In this document: positions 1 through 4,525 of the stretch, piece after piece | Layout: every line of letters starts with the position of its first letter | How positions within the stretch are numbered: position 1 is the first letter of the stretch | From: Gammaproteobacteria bacterium | Lineage (GTDB): Bacteria; Pseudomonadota; Gammaproteobacteria; GCA-001735895 | Direction: 5' to 3' | Length of the DNA: 6,522 nucleotides | Assembly: GCA_024763185.1 (NCBI GenBank) | Contig: JANTFY010000136.1 | Location: 1-6,522 of the forward strand | Made by a program: the position numbers and the translations under genes | Notes under the pieces: model-generated | What the model saw: the letters and a program-made list of their open reading frames with translations, nothing else | Told to the model about the DNA's origin: nothing | The model's database searches: none

Positions 1-1
1 A

Positions 2-328
2 GACAAAGTGGGCATAGGGCCGGGCAACTTGTTGTTTTCATCGGCACAACTGGACTGGTTAAAAACGCTCAAACAGCTTCGGCCTGAATTTGAGGTTCAG
101 GCTATCCTGGGGCTTTTTCCACAAGATCCCATTAATTTCGATGACCCATTTTTCGATACCTATAATCCACGTTATACCCGTGTTTCACTCGAACAGTTTG
201 AGCAACAGGTGCGGCTGGGCATCAAGTTGAATCCTTACACGGTCAACGATGAAACGATGATCAAGCAACTGATTGAAGTCGGTGTAAGCGGCCTTATCAC
301 AGATTTTCCACAACGAGTACCGCGATGA
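2..328 (+). CDS. Glycerophosphodiester phosphodiesterase, C-terminal part (5' end outside window)
   Basis: This frame is open from the first bases and carries the last 108 codons of a gene that begins upstream; a GTG at 8 is internal, not a start. The C-terminal stretch LNPYTVNDETMIKQLIEVGV followed by SGLITDFPQRV matches the final strand-helix-strand of the GDPD TIM barrel, where the family usually reads 'vw(P/T)wTvN-d...m..l...GVdGIiTDyP'. Enzymes of this family hydrolyse glycerophosphodiesters such as glycerophosphocholine or glycerophosphoethanolamine to glycerol 3-phosphate and an alcohol. The metal-binding and catalytic residues lie in the missing N-terminal part, so activity and cell location (cytoplasmic UgpQ-like or exported GlpQ-like) cannot be judged. 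The stop codon TGA overlaps the next gene's ATG as ATGA, which indicates an operon and translational coupling. Confidence 0.85.
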   Translation, partial: DKVGIGPGNLLFSSAQLDWLKTLKQLRPEFEVQAILGLFPQDPINFDDPFFDTYNPRYTRVSLEQFEQQVRLGIKLNPYTVNDETMIKQLIEVGVSGLITDFPQRVPR

Positions 329-1197
329 ATAAAACTCCCGTCACCTTAACCAGGCTCCGCTTTTGTATCGTTAACTGCTACCCACGAAGCAGCCGTGAAA
401 AATTTGACCAGGCAAATGTTGGTCACCCACACGATATGCTGCAGGATTTTTTACGTCGTGAAGCGCCCAACGCGAGTAGCGATATCGTTTATGTAGCCGA
501 TGAAGACTTCGCGCTGCCGGTTGGCAAAGGCATTGATGACTTTGATGGGTTTCTATGGACCGGTTCCGACCTGACGGTTTATCACCAGGATGATCCGCGT
601 GTGGCTGGCCAGATTGAATTTGCCCGAACTTTAATGAATAACGGCGCAGCCAGTTTTGGCAGTTGCTGGGGGTTGCAGATGGCCGCACTGGTGGGGGGAG
701 GTCACGTTGAGGTTAACCCGAACGGCAGGGAATGGGGCATTGCGCGGGATATCGAATTAAGTGAAGCAGGAAAGCAATCCATCATGCTGGCAGGAAAGCC
801 GACCAGGTTTGATGCGTTTATCATGCACCTGGATGAAGTGACCCGTTTACCGCCGGGTACGCAATCACTCGGTGGCAATGCGCACACGGGCATTCAGGCT
901 GCGGTGGTTGAGCAGGGTGAAGCGTCGTTCTGGGGTACCCAGTATCATCCGGAATATAATCTGTATGAAATGGGGCGGCTGATTGCGGCCAGGGCTCCCG
1001 CCCTGGTGGCAGAGGGGCATTTTGAAAATGAGCAGGCCGTGGCTGCTTATGCTGCGGACATGCAAGCCCTGCATGTCAATCCGGATTCAAAGAAATTGCG
1101 TTCGCGCCTCAAGGTGGGAGATGACATTATCGATCCCCAGATCCGTGAAATCGAATTACGCAACTGGCTTAAGTTTATTGAATCGCGAGTCAGTTAG
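325..1197 (+). CDS. Class I glutamine amidotransferase (stand-alone GATase1 protein)
   Basis: This 290-residue protein has the class I (triad) glutamine amidotransferase fold. The nucleophile elbow is FGSCWGLQ with Cys114, and the His-x-Glu pair lies in TQYHPEYN as His208 and Glu210. Members release ammonia from glutamine, or hydrolyse related gamma-glutamyl amides, for a partner synthetase. No synthetase domain is fused here and none is visible nearby, so the substrate is unknown. The usual GATase core is about 190-200 residues. The extra tail of about 70 residues (roughly 221-290, with many charged residues) is not part of the core and may be a helical or oligomerisation segment. The ATG at 325 overlaps the stop of the GDPD gene and has no strong Shine-Dalgarno sequence, which fits coupled translation. 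The pairing with a GDPD gene hints at phospholipid or polyamine/amide turnover, but this is only inference. The fold assignment is secure; the specific role is not. Confidence 0.9.
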   Translation: MNKTPVTLTRLRFCIVNCYPRSSREKFDQANVGHPHDMLQDFLRREAPNASSDIVYVADEDFALPVGKGIDDFDGFLWTGSDLTVYHQDDPRVAGQIEFARTLMNNGAASFGSCWGLQMAALVGGGHVEVNPNGREWGIARDIELSEAGKQSIMLAGKPTRFDAFIMHLDEVTRLPPGTQSLGGNAHTGIQAAVVEQGEASFWGTQYHPEYNLYEMGRLIAARAPALVAEGHFENEQAVAAYAADMQALHVNPDSKKLRSRLKVGDDIIDPQIREIELRNWLKFIESRVS

Positions 1198-1249
1198 TTA
1201 ACTGCTGGCCTGGGTAATAGCGTAATAACCTTGAGTAACTAGAGCTTTC

Positions 1250-1269
1250 GTAGATGTTCTTTCATCTAC
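1250..1269. other. Small hairpin between convergent genes
   Basis: GTAGATG (1250-1256) and CATCTAC (1263-1269) form a 7-bp stem with a 6-base loop. It lies between the convergent amidotransferase and membrane-protein genes and covers the latter's stop codon (1266-1268). There is no T-tract on either strand, so it is at best a weak or factor-assisted 3' end. Confidence 0.4.
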
Positions 1270-1826
1270 CAGGGAGCAAACGGGAAATCCATCGGTTCAC
1301 TGATCTGATGCACATCACGGCTCATAGAGCTGGTACTGGCGGTTATTTGTTTCACTGACTGGTTCATCTCGTAAACATTCTGGGTCATGACTTCAACACT
1401 GGCATTGAGACGTTCCACATTGGTACTCATGTTCCTGGTGTCCATCTTCATGCTGGAGATGTTGTTATCCATGCTGTCTATCTTCGTTACCAGGGTAGAA
1501 ATCTGCCCGGTCATGACCTCAATATTTTTAGAGAGTGTAGCCATATGAGTGGACATTTCACCCAGGTTTCTTTCCATTTTGGGGTCAATATGAGAAGTCA
1601 GGGTGTCCATATCCGCGGTTAAGTTATAAATCAAGTAGAATCCGGATATGCCCAAAACTGCCATGACCAACAATGACGGATAGACCAGGCGTTCCCAGCG
1701 CGTAATGCTGGTATTAAAAGAACGAAAAAACTGGGTGAGCGTAATTTCCAGTTTCACCATGGCCTTCTGCTCGGGTGACAGATTCTTCACATCAGCTTCA
1801 AAGGTTCTGGGATCTTTTTCAAACAT
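1266..1826 (-). CDS. Unrecognised single-pass membrane protein with a long Met-rich coiled coil
   Basis: I do not recognise this 186-residue protein. Residues 1-46 are polar with an amphipathic stretch and end in Arg43 and Arg46. Residues about 47-68 (LVYPSLLVMAVLGISGFYLI) form one transmembrane helix. By the positive-inside rule the N-terminus is cytoplasmic and residues 70-186 lie in the periplasm. From Asn87 to Glu177 there are 13 uninterrupted heptads with Ile/Val/Leu/Thr at one core position and mostly Met or Leu/Ile at the other (for example NISSMKM, SVEVMTQ, NVYEMNQ). The tail PMDFPFAPW is hydrophobic and follows the coiled coil directly. The layout resembles the membrane-anchored coiled-coil part of a chemoreceptor without the signalling hairpin, but no such domain is present. 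A scaffold or spacer role is possible; function is unknown. The start is supported by AAGGAA (minus strand, 1834-1839) 7 bases upstream of the ATG. It is convergent with the amidotransferase and apparently monocistronic. Confidence 0.8.
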   Translation of the reverse strand: MFEKDPRTFEADVKNLSPEQKAMVKLEITLTQFFRSFNTSITRWERLVYPSLLVMAVLGISGFYLIYNLTADMDTLTSHIDPKMERNLGEMSTHMATLSKNIEVMTGQISTLVTKIDSMDNNISSMKMDTRNMSTNVERLNASVEVMTQNVYEMNQSVKQITASTSSMSRDVHQISEPMDFPFAPW

Positions 1827-1874
1827 TAGGGAATTCCTTGGTAGATGGCATCAACGCAGAAAAAACCTGGAAGT

Positions 1875-1903
1875 CTTACAGTTTTCTTGCAGCGAAGGTT
1901 CAA
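1875..1903 (-). promoter_or_regulatory. Possible sigma70 promoter of the coiled-coil membrane protein gene
   Basis: On the minus strand, TTGAAC (1898-1903) and TGTAAG (1875-1880) are separated by 17 bases, each matching 4 of 6 consensus bases. This would give a 5' leader of about 40 bases before the ATG at 1826. The match is weak and other AT-rich choices exist further upstream, so it is only a candidate. Confidence 0.3.
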
Positions 1904-2138
1904 AGTATTTCGTTTTATCGGTATCCGAAGCATGAATAAACCAGGCAACTAAATCTTAATACTGTATCAAAAAATCTAAACGTCGATTCACGCGGGTTCA
2001 GTATATTACCAGATACTGCTTATAACCACATAAAAAACCATAGATTGATTGAACAATCCCGTTCCCGTGATTTGACCAGGAGGTTGTTTCAATATCAGTT
2101 TTAGATACAGGGTGTGCCTTTAATATTTTAGATATCAC

Positions 2139-2166
2139 TTGACTAGACCGACCGGTCAACTATAAT
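2139..2166 (+). promoter_or_regulatory. Sigma70 promoter of the TetR gene
   Basis: TTGACT at 2139-2144 (5 of 6 consensus) and a perfect TATAAT at 2161-2166 are separated by 16 bases. An AT-rich stretch lies just upstream. The -10 box ends only 7 bases before the ATG at 2174, so transcription should start at or a very few bases before the start codon. The spacer is filled by the operator palindrome, so a bound repressor would directly block RNA polymerase. Confidence 0.85.
2146..2157. promoter_or_regulatory. TetR-family operator 1 (autoregulatory site)
   Basis: GACCG-AC-CGGTC is a 12-base palindrome with 5-bp arms lying entirely between the -35 and -10 boxes. A wider symmetry TTGAC...GTCAA (2139-2143 and 2155-2159) encloses it. 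The stretch TAGACCGACCGGTCAA is close to the TAGACC-N4-GGTCTA type operator I recall for E. coli NemR. The same GACCGGTCAACTAT string recurs before tusA (2801-2814), which supports a shared site for the repressor encoded immediately downstream. Confidence 0.8.
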
Positions 2167-2173
2167 CGCCAGC

Positions 2174-2776
2174 ATGAAATCCCAACTCGATACCCGCGAC
2201 CGTATTCTTGCCAAAGCACGTGAGCTTTTTCACGCCAACAGTTATGCCGATATCGGCATCAAGCAGATTTGTGAGGCCGCCGCGGTGCAAAAAGGCAGCT
2301 TTTATCATTTCTTCCCCTCCAAGCGGGACCTGGTGCTGGCGGTGATCGATGACATGGCCGAGGACTGGGCGCACGGTTTTGTGAAAGAGGCATTCGACCA
2401 GGATTTACCACCCATGGAGCGGCTGGATTACCTGATCGATGCCGCCTATTACTGGCAAAAAGCGGCCAAGGATCTCGAGGGGCGCATGCCGGGTTGCCTG
2501 TTTGGTAACCTGGTGCTGGAAGTCAGTACACGCGACGATATCCTGCGTGCAAAACTGAGCCGGGTCTTTGATAAAACCCAGCAACGCTTTGAAGATACGC
2601 TGAAGCAGGCTGTGGAGCAGGGTGCCATCAGCCCGCTGGACACCGGTTTAACCGCCCAGGCCATGTTGTCCTACCTGGAAGGCATGATTCTGCTGGCCAA
2701 GTCGCGCAATGAACCCGAAGTGATTCAAAAGCTCGGTCCTGCCATTAAAGGTATTCGTATCGAACTGCTGAATTAA
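2174..2776 (+). CDS. TetR/AcrR-family transcriptional repressor, NemR/AcuR-like
   Basis: This 200-residue protein is a normal-length TetR regulator. The N-terminal DNA-binding domain (about 6-52) has the helix-turn-helix IGIKQICEAAAVQKGSFYHF followed by FPSKRDL, the typical TetR signature. The C-terminal ligand domain carries GCLFGNLVLEVS (107-118), the 'GCLxxNxxxE' pattern seen in NemR/AcuR-type members. Against my recollection of E. coli NemR, Cys108 falls at NemR Cys106 and Lys176 (in LLAKS) at NemR Lys175, the pair that forms a reversible link on oxidation. The only other cysteine is Cys33 in the HTH. No Shine-Dalgarno sequence precedes the ATG, and the -10 box sits 7 bases away, so translation is probably leaderless. 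Operators before this gene and before tusA suggest autorepression and repression of tusA-dsrE2. The inducer is unknown; oxidants, electrophiles or reactive sulfur species are an inference. Confidence 0.93.
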   Translation: MKSQLDTRDRILAKARELFHANSYADIGIKQICEAAAVQKGSFYHFFPSKRDLVLAVIDDMAEDWAHGFVKEAFDQDLPPMERLDYLIDAAYYWQKAAKDLEGRMPGCLFGNLVLEVSTRDDILRAKLSRVFDKTQQRFEDTLKQAVEQGAISPLDTGLTAQAMLSYLEGMILLAKSRNEPEVIQKLGPAIKGIRIELLN

Positions 2777-2792
2777 AAAAATTTTGTCACTA

Positions 2793-2812
2793 AGTTGACT
2801 GACCGGTCAACT
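2793..2812. promoter_or_regulatory. TetR-family operator 2, upstream of tusA
   Basis: AGTTGACTGACCGGTCAACT is a 20-base near-perfect palindrome: 8 of 10 base pairs match, including the outer seven. It contains the perfect 10-base palindrome TGACCGGTCA (2800-2809), on a different centre. It shares TTGACT and GACCGGTCAACTAT with operator 1, but lacks the 5-base AGACC insert that separates the two blocks there. The site overlaps the candidate -35 box of the tusA promoter. Confidence 0.8.
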
Positions 2813-2821
2813 ATTTTAATA
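2795..2821 (+). promoter_or_regulatory. Probable promoter of tusA-dsrE2
   Basis: TTGACT at 2795-2800 is a good -35 box and forms the left arm of operator 2. The -10 box is less clear. TTTAAT (2815-2820) matches 5 of 6 but leaves a spacer of only 14 bases, while TTAATA (2816-2821) leaves 15. The short spacer may mean weak basal activity, or most tusA transcription may read through from the TetR promoter. Confidence 0.5.
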
Positions 2822-2831
2822 GGAGAAAACC

Positions 2832-3065
2832 ATGAGTATTGAAATATCACAAACGTTGGATGCCCGCGGACTGAATTGCCCTTTGCCCATTTTGCGCACC
2901 AAAAAGGCGATGGCACAGTTAAACAGTGGTGATGTGCTGGAGGTGACGTCAACCGACCCCGGTTCATTGAAGGATATGGAATCCTTCTGCACCCAGACCG
3001 GCAACGAACTGCTGGCTTCCAATCAGTCTGGCAGCGATTTTGTTTTCCAGATTCGTAAACAGTAG
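2832..3065 (+). CDS. tusA: TusA-family sulfur-carrier protein
   Basis: This 77-residue protein is a full-length TusA/SirA-like (PF01206) protein. It starts with the family pattern LDARGLNCPLPILRTKKAM, in which Cys16 of the CPxP motif is the persulfide-carrying residue. It continues through VLEVTSTDPGSLKDMESFC, typical of the two-layer alpha/beta fold. TusA proteins are small cytoplasmic carriers that accept sulfane sulfur from a cysteine desulfurase or rhodanese and hand it on, either to tRNA thiolation or, in sulfur oxidisers, to Dsr/sHdr enzymes. Pairing with a DsrE2-type gene rather than tusBCD favours sulfur trafficking or dissimilation over tRNA modification. AGGAG (2821-2825) lies 6 bases before the ATG. 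A TetR operator precedes the gene. E. coli TusA is of similar length; a second, housekeeping tusA may exist elsewhere in the genome. Confidence 0.95.
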   Translation: MSIEISQTLDARGLNCPLPILRTKKAMAQLNSGDVLEVTSTDPGSLKDMESFCTQTGNELLASNQSGSDFVFQIRKQ

Positions 3066-3074
3066 GAGACAGTC

Positions 3075-3659
3075 ATGAATGCCGCACAACAACTGGGCAT
3101 GCCCCAGGAATTATTAAACAACTGGTTCGATGAACGTTTCGAGCAGAAGATGGCCGAACATGACGCCGCTAAAACCCCGGCGATGACGATTATTGCGACC
3201 AAGGGTACGCTGGATATGGCCTATCCGCCCTTCATCCTGGCATCGACGGCCTCGGCACTGGGTTGGGACGTGTCCATATTTTTTACGTTTTACGGATTAA
3301 ACCTGCTCAAGAAAGATCTCGATTTACAGGTCACCCCGTTGGGTAACCCGGCCATGCCGATGAAATTGCCGAATGGCCTGGAAATGCCGGTCCCCACCTC
3401 GGTGATGGCGCTGATGCCGGGCTTTCAGAGCATGGCCAGTTCGATGATGAAAAAGACCATGAACAATAAAGGCATTGCCACTATTCAGGAGTTGCGCGAG
3501 TTGTGCGTGGAAGCGGATGTCAGCCTGGTTGCCTGCCAGATGACCGTGGACCTGTTTGATGATCGCAAGGAGGATTACATTCCCGAGGTCAGTGAATGGG
3601 TCGGGGCGGCGAGTTTTCTGCCCACGGCTTTGAAGGCGGATGTGAACCTGTTTGTTTAG
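3075..3659 (+). CDS. dsrE2: DsrE2-like protein (DsrE/DsrF-type sulfurtransferase family)
   Basis: This 194-residue protein belongs to the DsrE2/COG2210 group. The N-terminal 30 residues are helical and charged. The DsrE fold then begins with MTIIATKGTLDMAYPPFILA (37-56) and runs into ALGWDVSIFFTFYGLNLLKK. The middle section (90-130) is Met/Pro-rich with GNPAMPMKLP and MPVPTSVMALMPG. The candidate sulfur-binding cysteine is Cys154 in LVACQMTVDLF, where this family keeps a Cys; Cys144 is the only other one. In Allochromatium vinosum a dsrE2 gene sits beside tusA and a rhodanese gene, and the products pass sulfane sulfur along in the cytoplasm; here no rhodanese gene is present. Residues 50-78 are hydrophobic, so membrane association is possible but not certain. 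The gene is 9 bases after tusA, with AGGAG (3064-3068) overlapping the tusA stop, so the two are cotranscribed. Confidence 0.88.
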   Translation: MNAAQQLGMPQELLNNWFDERFEQKMAEHDAAKTPAMTIIATKGTLDMAYPPFILASTASALGWDVSIFFTFYGLNLLKKDLDLQVTPLGNPAMPMKLPNGLEMPVPTSVMALMPGFQSMASSMMKKTMNNKGIATIQELRELCVEADVSLVACQMTVDLFDDRKEDYIPEVSEWVGAASFLPTALKADVNLFV

Positions 3660-3673
3660 GGGTCTTGTAAACG

Positions 3674-3715
3674 ACCCGGTTGTCGTCAAATCTTGATGAC
3701 GACCGGGTGGCTTTT
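3674..3715. terminator. Intrinsic-type terminator between convergent dsrE2 and the DUF3581 gene
   Basis: ACCCGGTTGTCGTCAA (3674-3689) pairs with TTGATGACGACCGGGT (3693-3708) over 16 bp, including two G-U pairs, with a 3-base ATC loop. TTTT follows at 3712-3715 on the plus strand, after GGC. The T-run is short and slightly displaced, so termination of dsrE2 may be partial. On the minus strand the stem lies just past the DUF3581 stop but has little U-tract, so it may act there mainly as a 3'-protecting hairpin. Confidence 0.75.
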
Positions 3716-4421
3716 ACGCCTCGTAGGTTTCTCTTCTGTGCACGTAGGAATGTACCAGTTTATCCATGCGTGATTTGTCGAATTCTCTTAAACCGCTTAA
3801 CACCATGCGTTTACAACCCTGTCCGGCCTTTTGTCCGGCACTGAACAGGTCGTATTCCAGCGTGACATTGCCGCGTTTGCCTTCCACCTGTAATTCCCTT
3901 GAGCTGAGTTCCAGGTTAATTTGATCGATATCCAGCGTATCCAGCTCGAAACTCATGCTTTCGTAGATAATCAACGGCCGGTCCGGGTTGATCATGACAT
4001 TCTGTTGCGACATCAATGGCACCAGTATATGCGGAAAGGCCTGGCTGGAAAATTCCACGTAATTCTTGGTCAGGGATTCAATCAGGCCCTGATTGGTAGA
4101 GATATTGCCTGCACATTCGATGGCCAGGAATTTTTTATGGTTTTCGTCCAGTATGGCCAGGTGTTCGCTATCGCACTCCGGCAGGATCAAATTTTTATTC
4201 TCACTCACCATGCCGGAAAAATTGAAAATCATTTTTTGACGTAGCCCGTAGTGGTGGATGATGACCGAAAACAATAAATCTCCCGGTACGCAGAATCGCT
4301 TGGAATCCGCATCATGAATCGGGTTAAAATCCCCCGCCACATTTTTAGCGAAATCACTGGCCTGTTGTCGGGTGAAGGAGAGCTTAGCCTCGTTCAGCTG
4401 GTAGTAGTCTTCAATTTTCAT
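3714..4421 (-). CDS. DUF3581-family protein with a MaoC-like hydratase motif
   Basis: This 235-residue protein has the conserved N-terminal block FTRQQASDFAKNVAGDFNPI followed by HDADSKRFCVPGDLLF (16-51), which I recognise as the DUF3581 family of gammaproteobacteria. GDFNPIH (30-36) matches the GDxNPxH core of hot-dog-fold (R)-specific enoyl hydratases of the MaoC type, including the catalytic Asp (31) and His (36). A second beta-rich part (about 145-210) could be another hot-dog half. Cys44 in FCVPGDLLF is part of the conserved block. The family has no firmly established function that I know of; binding or hydration of an acyl thioester is an inference. The ATG at 4421 is chosen because conservation begins about 15 residues after it. 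A TTG at 4466 in the same frame would add 15 unconserved residues. There is no clear Shine-Dalgarno sequence. The gene is divergent from yheS. Confidence 0.85.
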   Translation of the reverse strand: MKIEDYYQLNEAKLSFTRQQASDFAKNVAGDFNPIHDADSKRFCVPGDLLFSVIIHHYGLRQKMIFNFSGMVSENKNLILPECDSEHLAILDENHKKFLAIECAGNISTNQGLIESLTKNYVEFSSQAFPHILVPLMSQQNVMINPDRPLIIYESMSFELDTLDIDQINLELSSRELQVEGKRGNVTLEYDLFSAGQKAGQGCKRMVLSGLREFDKSRMDKLVHSYVHRRETYEA

Positions 4422-4474
4422 GAAAGTGCCGGGGATATAAAAGCGCGCAATGATAACATGAATCAATTTTCATG
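4411..4474. repeat. 12-base direct repeat flanking the DUF3581 gene leader
   Basis: TCAATTTTCATG occurs at 4411-4422 and again at 4463-4474, 52 bases apart. On the minus strand the first copy is the real start of the DUF3581 gene (ATG AAA ATT GA). The second copy imitates it out of frame. The second copy also takes part in a CATGAA-N6-TTCATG inverted repeat (4457-4474). Confidence 0.75.
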
Positions 4475-4480
4475 TGGGCA

Positions 4481-4494
4481 CCGGCCTGGGCCGG
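4481..4494. repeat. REP-like GC-rich palindrome
   Basis: CCGGCC-TG-GGCCGG is a perfect inverted repeat with 6-bp arms, in the divergent region between the DUF3581 gene and yheS. Read through as codons on the plus strand it gives MWAPAWAGE, which resembles the spurious peptides often produced by short repetitive extragenic palindromes. Only one copy is present in the window, so its repetitive nature is unproven. Confidence 0.45.
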
Positions 4495-4525
4495 CGAAAA
4501 CCAATACCCTGTAGAAACCATTCTT

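Larger units (their letters stand above)
1827..2173. other. 347-base intergenic region between divergent genes
   Basis: No convincing gene was found here on either strand. The left part holds the ribosome binding site and leader of the minus-strand membrane-protein gene. The right end (2139-2166) is the TetR promoter with its operator, preceded by an AT-rich stretch (about 2119-2137) that could act as an UP element. In the middle there are small symmetries: ATACTGTAT at 1959-1967, CAGTAT/ATACTG arms at 1999-2004 and 2013-2018, and GATTG/CAATC at 2047-2058. Their meaning is unknown. Confidence 0.6.

Noticed and set aside
371..688. 105-codon open frame on the minus strand opposite the amidotransferase
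   Set aside because: It overlaps the conserved catalytic coding region on the other strand and has no recognisable domain.
1961..1976. Possible LexA box (ACTGTATC...)
   Set aside because: The required CTGT-N8-ACAG symmetry is missing; only the left half is present.
2078..2084. Strong AGGAGGT Shine-Dalgarno-like sequence
   Set aside because: No ATG, GTG or TTG follows at a usable distance with an open frame, so it does not mark a gene.
2771..2786. A-run followed by T-run after the TetR gene as a terminator
   Set aside because: There is no GC stem, and the operator/promoter of tusA follows at once; read-through is more likely.
4422..4466. TTG-initiated extension of the DUF3581 protein
   Set aside because: TTG is a rare start, and the added 15 residues precede the region where family similarity begins; the ATG at 4421 fits better.
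4472..4525. In-frame upstream ATG giving an 18-residue longer YheS
   Set aside because: The extra residues (MWAPAWAGE...) come from a GC-rich palindrome, lack a Shine-Dalgarno sequence and are absent from E. coli YheS as I recall it.
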